Of a stretch of 64,000 nt of DNA, positions 44,916 to 53,810 are shown piece by piece. The notes beneath the pieces were generated by a model that saw only the letters and a program-made list of their open reading frames with translations, searched no databases and was not told the origin of the DNA. Where the stretch lies: contig CAVXCI010000001.1 of the NCBI GenBank assembly GCA_963760285.1, positions 1 to 64,000 of the forward strand, read 5' to 3'. This DNA comes from PALSA-278 sp963760285. Its GTDB lineage: Bacteria; Acidobacteriota; Terriglobia; Acidiferrales; UBA7541. How positions within the stretch are numbered: position 1 is the stretch's first letter; each line of letters opens with the position of its first letter. A program made the translations under genes and the position numbers.

Positions 44916-46490
44916 TCAGTCCGCGGGAAGTCCGAAAACCAAAAGCTCCGTCTGGGTGCCGAGATATACGCGTCCATTCGCGATGGTCGGCGGATTGAAT
45001 TTCACTACCGGTGCGTCGCCAATGGATCCGCTATCATAGATATCCTTCGTTACATTCGATGCAAGCGCGGCATGTAGTTCAATGGAGGATAAACTGCCCG
45101 AGGCTGTCCAGATAATCCCAGCGGCGTTGCCGTTAGAGGAAATGCTGGGTGTCGCGCCGGGATAGGAATATGTAAATTTTCCCTTCCGCGGACTGCCCAG
45201 TATTCCATTTGCCAGCGGAAACTGTTCCAGGTGATCCTGGACTGCGGCGACATAAATATTGAAATTCCAATAGGCAAAGCCGCTCCACAGGCCGTTCGGA
45301 AAGGCATATTGAATCTCCTGCACCACTTTGTCCCCGCCGGGATTAAAATGGCCGAGGTTGTCGCGATTCACGAGATACAGGTCTCCATCCTTGTTTCCGG
45401 TAACCAGTTCATGAGGAAAGGCTCCGGGCTGATCGGGCAAAAGGAGATGTCCGGCGGCGGAGACATCGAAGTCGTCCAAATTGAGCAGGGCTTGATTATA
45501 TGGCGTAAAATAATCGATAACGGTCAGCATGGGGTTGAACTTCAAGATGCTGTCCCCAAAATCCGGGCCACCCTCGTTGGCGTCGAAAGTTCCGTTTCCG
45601 GTTGTCGCATAGACATTCCCCGCGGAATCAGCGCTCATGCCGCAGCCGGTCATCCAGATTCCACCATCCTTCCCTTTCGGCGCAACAGGGAACTCGGCAA
45701 TCTGTTTCAAGGTTGTGGCGTTATAAGCCAAAGCCCAGCCATTGAATGGCTGACGGTCGCAATAGGAAGCGAAGGCCATATAGATATTCCCGTTCGCCAA
45801 TAAGAGAGCCGGACGAGAGTTTTCCTGGAGAGCATTGAGTTCATCTCCATTCAAGCTGGCGGAAACAATCACCGGGGATCCGGCAATCTCTGAGCCTGTC
45901 GCAATATTCAATGCGTGGAGCGTAAAGAATGCCTTCTGTGAACTCTGTATATAAACGGTGGCGAGTGCATAAAGGATTCCTGCCACGGGATCAATCACCG
46001 GCGTGCTGGTGACGCCGTATTCAGGCCCATTGGGACAACTGACCACGGTTGCCGGAAGCGTGGTGATCCCCTGGGATGCATTAAGGAAACTGGTTTGCCA
46101 TAGAGGAGTGTTGACTTCGCCATCCGCATCAAAGGCGTAAACCGAATCGTGTGCCGTGGCGACATAGACGACATTTTTCAAACCAAATCCGGAAATACTT
46201 ACCTGCGGCACATAAAGCGGCTGCCCCCAAATGTAACCATCCACCGGATAAGAGAACACCGGACCGAATCCGCCGCTGTGGACGTTGGCTGGCGTAAGGA
46301 TGGTTTCCTGCGAATTGAGGCCATCGCGCGCATTGTCGTTATGCCAGGTAAACACGCCAGCGAACCCGGAGGGTTCAGCGGACGGAGAATGGCGGGCCGC
46401 AAGAACCTGGGATCTGTTTGAACGGCTGGACCACGCGATACAAATGATACTCAGCGCCGCGATAACCACCACCCATATGGTCTTTTTCAT
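44916..46490 (-). CDS. Secreted PQQ-like beta-propeller protein
   Basis: 524 aa. ATG 46490 opens a signal anchor (MKKTIWVVVIAALSIICIAW) with GGGG upstream. The rest is a propeller rich in repeats such as VVYVATAHDSVYAFDADG, GILYALATVYI, YATTGNGTFD, LVTGNKDGDLYLVNRDNLG and IANGRVYLGTQTELLVFGL. These resemble PQQ-dependent quinoprotein and YncE/WD-type propellers, but the Trp-docking and catalytic Asp residues of real quinoproteins are not evident. An export-associated, possibly binding, role is likely. It is convergent with lysA and shares its orientation with the next, FG-GAP gene. Confidence 0.78.
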   Translation of the reverse strand: MKKTIWVVVIAALSIICIAWSSRSNRSQVLAARHSPSAEPSGFAGVFTWHNDNARDGLNSQETILTPANVHSGGFGPVFSYPVDGYIWGQPLYVPQVSISGFGLKNVVYVATAHDSVYAFDADGEVNTPLWQTSFLNASQGITTLPATVVSCPNGPEYGVTSTPVIDPVAGILYALATVYIQSSQKAFFTLHALNIATGSEIAGSPVIVSASLNGDELNALQENSRPALLLANGNIYMAFASYCDRQPFNGWALAYNATTLKQIAEFPVAPKGKDGGIWMTGCGMSADSAGNVYATTGNGTFDANEGGPDFGDSILKFNPMLTVIDYFTPYNQALLNLDDFDVSAAGHLLLPDQPGAFPHELVTGNKDGDLYLVNRDNLGHFNPGGDKVVQEIQYAFPNGLWSGFAYWNFNIYVAAVQDHLEQFPLANGILGSPRKGKFTYSYPGATPSISSNGNAAGIIWTASGSLSSIELHAALASNVTKDIYDSGSIGDAPVVKFNPPTIANGRVYLGTQTELLVFGLPAD

Positions 46491-46670
46491 GGCCACCCCT
46501 AGGGAAAGGAAGTTCAATAATTTCTGGCCGGGAGCAAAATCGCTTCGCTAGAAAAGCCTCCCGGGTCCGGCTGCGACTGTCCAAATCCTGATTCCAGCGT
46601 CCGCGCCATTAGCAACGTAAATTCATGTCAGTTTCGTGGCGCATCATTTGCAGCCGCATCAGATCGGTCG

Positions 46671-49307
46671 TTATCTGGAAATATTCTTATTGCCCTGGAC
46701 GGTCTGGGTAATAGGCGCGGAAATGTTCGCACTGTATGCACTGTCTCCCGAATACCAGGCCGTCACTTTGAAGTTCCCGGTCTTTTCAATTGCAATAATG
46801 TACTCGGCGGTTCCTTTCGCCAGCGGCACAGTCACCTTATAGGGGCCACTTGCCAGGGTGATCGTTCCCGTGGGAAAACCCTTTCCCGTGCCCTTGACCG
46901 CGGGAGCAACCGTGGTTGTGAACGTAACCGCTTGAGCAACATTGGAAGGATTGGGCGAACTGAAGACATTCACCTCGGTACCCGTAGTGTTGAACAAGAC
47001 GCTGACCGTATCGCTTGTTGCATTGGTAACTATCAGGTCCGGCGTCCCATCCGCATTCAAATCTACGGCCACGATAGAAGACGGATAGGTTCCGGTGCCG
47101 TAATCCTCATGTTTCATGAATGTGCCGTCGCCCTTTCCGATGAGTACGCTGGCAACGTAGTCGTTGGAATTCGCCGTGGCAATGTCAGGAATGCCATCGC
47201 CATTGAAGTCGCCCACGGCCAGCGAATCCGGGTCACTGGATGCACCGGTGCTGTAGTTCACGTGAGATCGAAATGTGCCATCGCCATTACCCAGCAGGAT
47301 GCTTACGGAACTGCCGCCGGAATTAGCGACTGCCAGATCAGGTTTCTTGTCTCCATTGAAATCGGAGACAGCCACACCTTCCGGTCGCATTCCAGTGGCA
47401 TAATCCACATGCGTCTGAAATGTTCCATCGCCATTCCCGAGCAATATGCTCACATTGTTGCTGGATGAGTTCGCCACTGCTAAATCGAGTTTGTTGTCCC
47501 CATTGAGGTCGGCGACGGCGACGGATAAAGGCGCCATCCCGGTGGCAAAATCCATGTTCTTCTGGAACGTGCCGTCTCCATTTCCCAGGAGAATACTGAC
47601 CGTGTCTGCCACCTCATTCGCTGTCACCAGGTCAAGCTTTCCATCGCCATTAAAATCTCCGATGGCAATTGACTGCGGACCCAGCCCGGTGGCGTATGTC
47701 GACTGCGCCTGAAAGGCGCCGTCACCGTTGCCCAGCAACACACTCACCGTGCCGTCGCCCGCGTTCGCCACGGCGAGATCTAGTTTGTGGTCACCGTTGA
47801 AATCCCCAACGACGACAGATTCCGGCTGATCACCAGTGGCATAGGTCACCTGCGATCCGAAGGCATTGGTTCCATTGGCCAGCAGAATGCCGACCGTATT
47901 TCCACCGGTGTTCGCTACCGCCAGGTCCGGCTCCCCATCCCCATTGAAATCGCCGGCGGCGACGGACGAAGGCATGCTCCCGGTTGCATAGTCCCGCCGC
48001 GCCTGGAACGTTCCGTCTCCGTTACCAATCAGAATGCTCAAAGTGTCCGCCCCGCTGTTCGCGACTGCAACGTCAGGTTTCATATCCCCGTTGAAATCTC
48101 CTTCGGCAACAGAAGCAGGCCCCCATCCCGTTCCAAAGTCTGTATGCGTCTGAAACGTGCCATCGCCGTCTCCGAGCAAAACACTGACTGTGCTTTCGCC
48201 TTCATTTCCAACCACCAGGTCCGGGGCTGCGTCGGCATTCAGTTTCGTGATCAGGACTGAGGACGGCATGACTCCGGTGGCAAAATCCGTGCGCGCCTGG
48301 AATGTCCCATCGCCGTTACCGAGGAGCACGCTTACCGAATTGCTGGAGGCGTTTGCAACGGCGAGGTCAAGTTTGCCGTCGTTATTGACGTCGCCCGCGG
48401 CGAGCCCCGCGGGCCCATCTCCGGTTGCATATTGCACCTGTTTTCGAAATGTTCCATCTCCGTTGCCCAGGAGAATCGAAACCGAGCCGGGCTTGTTGAA
48501 TAGACACTTGGGATTGTTTCCGCAGAGGTTGGTGACGGCGAGGTCGAGCAGGCCGTCGTTGTTGAAATCTCTTACATTGACCGCCGAAGGATTCGCCCCG
48601 ACGCCATAATTCGCTCCGGCCGCAAACGTGCCATCCCCTTTCCCCAAAAGGATGGTTACGTTGTTGGATCCCTGGTTTACAACCACCAGGTCAATTTTCC
48701 CGTCATTATTAAAGTCACCCATTCCCACCGAGATGCTGCCCGTGCCTGTTGTGTAAATTGCCGCGGGTTGAAATGTCCCATCGCCGTTACCCAGCAACAC
48801 GGCAACTGCCCCCGGCGTGGAGCATCCGCCGATACTGTTCTGACAGAAGTCGGCAACCGCTAGATCGAGCTTGCCATCGCCGTTAAAATCCCCAATCGCA
48901 ACCGATTCTGGATCCACGCCGGCTTCAAAAGATCTTTGTCCCTTAAAAGTGCCATTACCATTTCCCAGACGCACGGTAACCAATCTGCTGCCGTTGTCCG
49001 CAACAACCAGATCTGGCTGCCCATCTCCATTGAAATCGCCAACGGCAACCGATAGCGGAACCAGCCGAACTGCGTATGCCGGTGCGTCGAGAAATAGACG
49101 CGCAGCGCTCGGCGACGGGTTGCCAGTACCTTCCGCCGGTTCATCGGCCAGTGAATGGTCTCGTTCAGTAATAAAAGAAGGAACCATCCAGGGTGGAGAT
49201 TGGGCGTGAACATTGGCGGCAGAGCGCTGCCCGGCGGGCATTGGCAGAGCCACGCAGGCAACGATCAGTATTCCGCCAAGACAAATGCCCGGGAACAGCC
49301 GTTCCAT
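46671..49307 (-). CDS. Secreted FG-GAP/VCBS repeat protein with Ig-like C-terminus
   Basis: 878 aa. ATG 49307 has GGAGGAATT directly upstream and begins a signal peptide (MERLFPGICLGGILIVACVALPMPAGQ). Residues 70-760 hold 14 repeats of 45-50 aa of the form GDFNGDGKLDLAVAN...VSVLLGNGDGTF, the calcium-binding FG-GAP/integrin-alpha type propeller repeat; the DxNxDGxxD loops look intact in most. The last 110 residues (PSNVAQAVTFTTTVAPAVKGTGKGFPTGTITLASGP) form a bacterial Ig-like domain. Extracellular, likely for adhesion or polysaccharide contact; no enzyme domain. The DNA is highly repetitive and could be an assembly or recombination hotspot. Confidence 0.9.
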   Translation of the reverse strand: MERLFPGICLGGILIVACVALPMPAGQRSAANVHAQSPPWMVPSFITERDHSLADEPAEGTGNPSPSAARLFLDAPAYAVRLVPLSVAVGDFNGDGQPDLVVADNGSRLVTVRLGNGNGTFKGQRSFEAGVDPESVAIGDFNGDGKLDLAVADFCQNSIGGCSTPGAVAVLLGNGDGTFQPAAIYTTGTGSISVGMGDFNNDGKIDLVVVNQGSNNVTILLGKGDGTFAAGANYGVGANPSAVNVRDFNNDGLLDLAVTNLCGNNPKCLFNKPGSVSILLGNGDGTFRKQVQYATGDGPAGLAAGDVNNDGKLDLAVANASSNSVSVLLGNGDGTFQARTDFATGVMPSSVLITKLNADAAPDLVVGNEGESTVSVLLGDGDGTFQTHTDFGTGWGPASVAEGDFNGDMKPDVAVANSGADTLSILIGNGDGTFQARRDYATGSMPSSVAAGDFNGDGEPDLAVANTGGNTVGILLANGTNAFGSQVTYATGDQPESVVVGDFNGDHKLDLAVANAGDGTVSVLLGNGDGAFQAQSTYATGLGPQSIAIGDFNGDGKLDLVTANEVADTVSILLGNGDGTFQKNMDFATGMAPLSVAVADLNGDNKLDLAVANSSSNNVSILLGNGDGTFQTHVDYATGMRPEGVAVSDFNGDKKPDLAVANSGGSSVSILLGNGDGTFRSHVNYSTGASSDPDSLAVGDFNGDGIPDIATANSNDYVASVLIGKGDGTFMKHEDYGTGTYPSSIVAVDLNADGTPDLIVTNATSDTVSVLFNTTGTEVNVFSSPNPSNVAQAVTFTTTVAPAVKGTGKGFPTGTITLASGPYKVTVPLAKGTAEYIIAIEKTGNFKVTAWYSGDSAYSANISAPITQTVQGNKNISR

Positions 49308-49494
49308 AATTCCTCCAACGAAGTACTACGAGCAGGAGACTGTCAAAAAGGGGGTGAACACTACTCGTCTGCAGAAGTCCAATTGAGGATATCCCGGGAA
49401 AGGACCGGATTCAACCCGAAACCTTGCTCACGCTTCGATTGTCGTCCGGGAATCTAAAGGAGGAATCGAATGAATTCCGGCATCACTCCCGCAT

Positions 49495-49863
49495 TCAGGC
49501 CTGGCAGGAAATTCCGCCTATCGTGCCTGCACCTCGCCGCAGGAATTCGTACCGGTCAATTTCCACGGCCACGGCGACGCCCTGCTCCTGTCGCTGGACC
49601 CGCACTACCCGGCCATGGCAGCGCACCTTGACCGGGCTACCCGGGCTCAATTCGCCGGGCAGACTTAAAACAACTTCAATCGAGGTTTGATTGGACACTT
49701 CCTCTTGCAGATGGAAGTAGACACCGCGAGAACTCAGATCGCGCGATCGCGCCTGTGATTCCATTCTTGAATCGCCACGGCGCCAGCGCACCACCAGCGG
49801 CAACTCCATGGCGTACCGCCGGTTTGTGCGCCTTTCTTCATTATGAGAGGGAGCATTTTCCAT
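49495..49863 (-). CDS. PilZ-domain protein
   Basis: 122 aa, a single PilZ domain. The c-di-GMP-binding elements are visible: the N-terminal Arg switch ERRTNRRYAM (RxxxR) and RDLSSRGVYFH (D/N-x-S-x-x-G) about 30 residues later, then a beta barrel with VRCHGRVVRVQRQ and VAVEIDRYEF. A short stand-alone PilZ protein, likely an effector for c-di-GMP; partner unknown. It lies 130 nt after the chloride channel gene on the same strand. Confidence 0.9.
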   Translation of the reverse strand: MENAPSHNEERRTNRRYAMELPLVVRWRRGDSRMESQARSRDLSSRGVYFHLQEEVSNQTSIEVVLSLPGELSPGSPVKVRCHGRVVRVQRQEQGVAVAVEIDRYEFLRRGAGTIGGISCQA

Positions 49864-49993
49864 AGTGTGATAAGCATAGCCCCTGGCCTATTGGGGCTCA
49901 ATAGCGCTGGCGGCCCATTTCTGCGTGGGAAAATCAGTACCCAGGTACTAAAACGCCGGAATGCGAACGGGCCTCTCATCGGGGAGCCCGGAC

Positions 49994-51760
49994 TCAATCT
50001 TCACGGTATGCGCCGAGAATATCGTCCATGGAGATAATCCCTTCGAGAGTCCGGGAATTGACGCGGTTGGCCACCACCAGAAACGGCCAATCCGCCATTA
50101 ATCGGAGGGCCTCCTCCAATCGTTGGTCAGGATAGACGGAAGGGATTGGACCTCGCGCCGGAAGATCTCCGATCAGGGCTTCGGGCGAACTGGCAACGAC
50201 TTTGCGCAAAGCCTCGGTGGAAAGCAATTGCCAGCCGCCCCTAGGCTGGGCAACCAGGCGCCAATTCTCCAGCGATTCCGATGTCCGTTGAATCGCGTCG
50301 GATACCCCTTCATTCGGCGAGAGCACCGGCAACGAGGCTTCTCGCAGGGCATCTTCCACGCGCAGGACGCGCTGCTCGCGAAGCTCCTCGATGGAGGGGA
50401 GCATCATTCCATCCTGCCGAGACAGCATGTCAAACAGCGGCACCTTCTGGAAACGCCGCGAGATGAAATAGGCCAGAAGATTCGAGATCATCACCGGCAG
50501 TATGATCGAGTAATTTCCCGACACCTCCACCACCATGAACACCGAGGTGATCGGCGTGCGCAGGAAACCCGCGAAAAGCGTGCCCATGCCGACCAGCGCC
50601 AGGGCGCCCTCGGAGCCTGAAAGTTGATGAAAAAAGTGCTGTTCCAGCCCGCCCACCGCGCCGCCGAACATGGCGCCAATGAACAGCGTGGGAGCAAACA
50701 TGCCGCCGGGCGTTCCGCTGGTAAATGAAAGACTCGTCGCCAGGATCTTCGCCAGTCCCAGTAACAGCAAAAGCCGCCAGGTGAAATCGTCGTGCAGTGC
50801 CTGGTCAATGTACGGATAACCCGCCCCCATCACCTGGGGAAGCTTCAATCCAATCAAGCCGATGCACAGGCCCGCGCAGGCGGGCTGCAGATACTGGGTC
50901 CAGCGCGGCAGAGCCATAAGCCGGGGGCGGAGATAAGCGATAATCCGCATGAAAAGGATTGACGCCGCTCCGCCAGTAATGCCCAGTACCGCATAAGCCA
51001 GCAATTCAACCGGGCTTTGCAGCCGGAATGTAGGGATGCGGAACATCGGCGCGCTTCCCAGGAACCAGCGCATCACCACCACGCTGGAAACCGCCGAAAG
51101 AATTATTGCTCCCAGCATCCCGCCGCTCCACGTTCCTATGACTTCCTCAATCACGAAAAGAACCGCCGCAATCGGCGCGTTGAACGCCGCGGCCAACCCG
51201 GCTGCCGCGCCCACCGGCGCGATCAGGCGTAGCTTCTCCCGTGACAGGCGAATCCGCCGTCCCAGAAGCGACGCGATTCCCGCGCCCATTTGCAGCGACG
51301 GATCCTCGGGACCCAGAGAATGCCCGCTTCCGATGGCCAGTGTGCAGCATATGAGTTTCCCGATTACCGTCCGGAATGGAACGTAACCGTCAAAAATATA
51401 AACGGCGGCTTTGGTTTGATTTACGCCGCTGCCACGGACTTGTGGAAAGACGTAGATCACCAGTAGCGCAACGGCCACGCCTGCAACCGTGGGCGCAGCC
51501 AGCACCCGCCACGCCGGAGGCGCCAACGAGGATCCCAGCAATTGCCAGCGGGTCCATTCGATAGCCACTCGAAAACACACCACGGATAAACCCGAAAACA
51601 CGCCGATTAGTACGGATAGAAGCAGGAAGAGCGGATTTTCGCGCAGCGTAAGAACTTGATGCCGCCATGCCGTCCAATACCGAATCAGCCGGCTTCGATA
51701 CCCGGCGGCGGGGCTATCCGCGGATTGGCCCAAAGCCTGGATATCGGCTTCAGCACTCAC
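49994..51760 (-). CDS. ClC-family chloride channel/antiporter with CBS domains
   Basis: 588 aa. About ten membrane helices (35-460), then paired CBS domains (about 465-585). Filter and gate motifs: GSGHSLGPEDPSLQMG carries the gating Glu (E of GPEDP; GREGP in E. coli), GTPGGMFAP matches GIFAP, NYSIILPVMI keeps the anion-coordinating Tyr, and FVIEEV keeps the internal proton-path Glu, so a H+/anion antiporter is more likely than a pure channel. The first filter motif reads GSGVN instead of GSGIP, losing the usual Pro. It overlaps the upstream TPR gene by 4 nt (ATGA). Confidence 0.92.
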   Translation of the reverse strand: MSAEADIQALGQSADSPAAGYRSRLIRYWTAWRHQVLTLRENPLFLLLSVLIGVFSGLSVVCFRVAIEWTRWQLLGSSLAPPAWRVLAAPTVAGVAVALLVIYVFPQVRGSGVNQTKAAVYIFDGYVPFRTVIGKLICCTLAIGSGHSLGPEDPSLQMGAGIASLLGRRIRLSREKLRLIAPVGAAAGLAAAFNAPIAAVLFVIEEVIGTWSGGMLGAIILSAVSSVVVMRWFLGSAPMFRIPTFRLQSPVELLAYAVLGITGGAASILFMRIIAYLRPRLMALPRWTQYLQPACAGLCIGLIGLKLPQVMGAGYPYIDQALHDDFTWRLLLLLGLAKILATSLSFTSGTPGGMFAPTLFIGAMFGGAVGGLEQHFFHQLSGSEGALALVGMGTLFAGFLRTPITSVFMVVEVSGNYSIILPVMISNLLAYFISRRFQKVPLFDMLSRQDGMMLPSIEELREQRVLRVEDALREASLPVLSPNEGVSDAIQRTSESLENWRLVAQPRGGWQLLSTEALRKVVASSPEALIGDLPARGPIPSVYPDQRLEEALRLMADWPFLVVANRVNSRTLEGIISMDDILGAYRED

Positions 51761-52998
51761 GGTGTGGCCTTTCTGGGAGCCTCGGCCAACCGCAAGAGGG
51801 CGAGGTCAATTCCCATGGGAGCCCCGCACCTTGCCGCCGTCAGCTTTTCGATGTCGAATGACACATTGGTCAAATCCTCAATCTGGCCCATATGGATGGC
51901 CGACGCAGGCTTTTTCAACAGGGGCGCCAGGGATTTCACCCGAGCGCTTGCGGTCTGAAGGTCTGTTTCAGGCGTGGGCGCGTCCAGCGGTTGATTCAGG
52001 CTCTTGGCGCAATTCTGCAATCTTGCGGTGGCGGCTTCAAAAGCGGCGCGCGCGCGCTGCAGCCGTTCGCCATCCGGCAATCCCTTCGCGAGGGGATCCG
52101 CGTCCACCAGGACCGAAACCTCGTCGAGAGCCTTGGCAATGGAAACGTCGTCCGGCGCGACGCGATGGGCCTCTTCCAGGAAACTCCTGGCATCTTCATA
52201 GGACCCCAGATCCATTGACGCCAGCCCCGCGCCTTTCAGGCCTTCCGGGAATCCCGGATTCGCTTGCAATGCCAGGCGAAATTCTGACAAGGCGCGCGGA
52301 GCGCTTCCGTTCTGAAGGAACAACCAGCCGATCCGCGAATGCATTGCGGCATCGCTGGAAGGCGTGGCGGCGGAAAGCGAAATCAACTCGGCTTCGGCGT
52401 TCGCGGCGTCGTGCCACCCCAGCAGGTATTTGCAAAGCTCCATCCGTGCCTGAAGAGGTTTCTGCAGATCGTCGTTGGGCCATTCACCGTAAAACGCGTT
52501 GTGATAATAGCGCAGCACATCTTGAGTGGTCCCGGTGTGAACGGCCAGCCTGGCGCGTTCCAGGTTCGCCGGACCGTTTCCGGAATCGCTGGAGAGCACA
52601 TTATCCAGATAAGTTTGCGCTTCGGCGTTGCGTCCCGTGGCGATCAATGCCTCGGCGAGGCGCAATTGCGCGCCAGCGTCATCAGGAGCATAAGCCAGGG
52701 CAGTCCGGAGGGAGACGAGTGCGCTTATGAAGTGGCCGGTATTGAATTCCTCTTCGCCCTGCGCGAACCACTCCGCCGCAATCGTTGCTTCGCGCGTGTG
52801 GTAGGCCCGCGTCATCCCTCCGGTTATCAGAAAACCTGGCACCAGCAACGCCAGCGAAAGTGTCAGCACCCATTCCCGTGGCGCCTTCAATTCAGTGTGG
52901 CGGCTGGCGCAGTTGGCGCAATCCTTTTCGCCAACGCCCATGAAGTGCCCGCAGCGGGGGCAGTAGTGTCCCGATTCCGGCGGCGAATTGGTCTTCAT
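51757..52998 (-). CDS. Membrane-anchored TPR protein with N-terminal zinc ribbon
   Basis: 413 aa. Residues 1-32 contain a four-Cys zinc ribbon, YCPRCGHFMGVGEKDCANCA. One transmembrane segment (about 45-62, VLTLSLALLVPGFLITGG) follows, then TPR repeats from about 75 to 300 (AEWFAQGEEEFNTGHFISALVSLRTALAYAPDD, QLRLAEALIATGRNAEAQTYL, ALSEFRLALQANPGFPEGLKGAGLA) and a helical end. ATG 52998. The stop codon overlaps the channel start, so the two are co-translated; the protein could be an accessory subunit of the channel or unrelated cargo. Function not known. Confidence 0.78.
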   Translation of the reverse strand: MKTNSPPESGHYCPRCGHFMGVGEKDCANCASRHTELKAPREWVLTLSLALLVPGFLITGGMTRAYHTREATIAAEWFAQGEEEFNTGHFISALVSLRTALAYAPDDAGAQLRLAEALIATGRNAEAQTYLDNVLSSDSGNGPANLERARLAVHTGTTQDVLRYYHNAFYGEWPNDDLQKPLQARMELCKYLLGWHDAANAEAELISLSAATPSSDAAMHSRIGWLFLQNGSAPRALSEFRLALQANPGFPEGLKGAGLASMDLGSYEDARSFLEEAHRVAPDDVSIAKALDEVSVLVDADPLAKGLPDGERLQRARAAFEAATARLQNCAKSLNQPLDAPTPETDLQTASARVKSLAPLLKKPASAIHMGQIEDLTNVSFDIEKLTAARCGAPMGIDLALLRLAEAPRKATP

Positions 52999-53138
52999 CC
53001 GCGGAAGAGAAGAGCGAAATCTTCACGAGTCGTCACAATAATAATATAGTGTACTGTTTTTGACCCGCTCATGGAAAAGGAATTGAATATCGCGGAAGTG
53101 GGCGAAAAATTTCCTCCCCGACATTCGCCTTGGATCGA

Positions 53139-53810
53139 TTAGGCGGTTTGGTCAATCAAACGGTGATGGATGGCGTATAGCGCCAGTTCCAGACGGTCCG
53201 AAACACCCAGCTTGTCGAAAATGTTGTGAAGGTGATTTTTCACCGTCTGCTCGCTGATGAACAAGTTTCTCGCCGATTTCCCGGTTGCGAAATCCCTGCG
53301 CCACAAGCTGGACAATCTCCCGCTCCCGTTCGCTGAGCAGTGGCTTTTCCCGGCGCGCGCCGCCCTCGGAAGATTTCTTGAATGCGTTGATCACTTCCGC
53401 GGTCATCCGGTTGTCCAGCCAAATTTCGCCCTGGTGGACTTTGCGAATGCTTTTCACCAGCAGGTCGCTGGCGGACTGCTTCAGAACAACCCCGCGAGCG
53501 CCCAGCCGCATAGCCCGGACGATATCGCGGTCATCTTCCGCCGCCGTCACCACAATCACCCGCGTTTGCAGCGAATCGAAATTCACATTCTCAAGCACGC
53601 TCAATCCGTCCTTTTCCGGCATGCGCAGATCCAGCAGCAGGATGTCCGGTTTCAGTTTCTCCATCAGCCGGACGCACTCATTCCCGTTCGGCGCTTCGCC
53701 GACGATCTGCGACGTCGCTCCGCGCTTTCCAACAGCTTCCGAAGTCCGTCGCGAAAAATGGCATGGTCATCGGCCACCAGTATGCGAATGGTCGGTTTTG
53801 TTTTGGTCAT
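53139..53810 (-). CDS. NarL/FixJ-family response regulator, frameshifted
   Basis: About 223 aa corrected. MTKTKPTIRILVADDHAIFRDGLRKLLES starts a receiver with the Asp in DILLLDLRMPEKDGL, Thr in VVTAAED and Lys in VVLKQSAS. The LuxR-type helix-turn-helix is LSEREREIVQLVAQGFRNREIGEK, continuing as FISEQTVKNHLHNIFDKLGVSDRLELALYAIHHRLI only after a frame change near 53262. Another shift lies near 53725, between LLESAER and QIVGEAPNGNECVRLMEK. ATG 53810 overlaps the kinase stop (ATGA). The split motifs on both sides are well conserved, so the gene is probably intact in the organism. Confidence 0.85.

Noticed and set aside
46671..49307. Regular repeats resembling a CRISPR array
   Set aside because: Spacing of about 140-200 nt, divergence and reading frame show them to be coding FG-GAP protein repeats; there are no cas genes.
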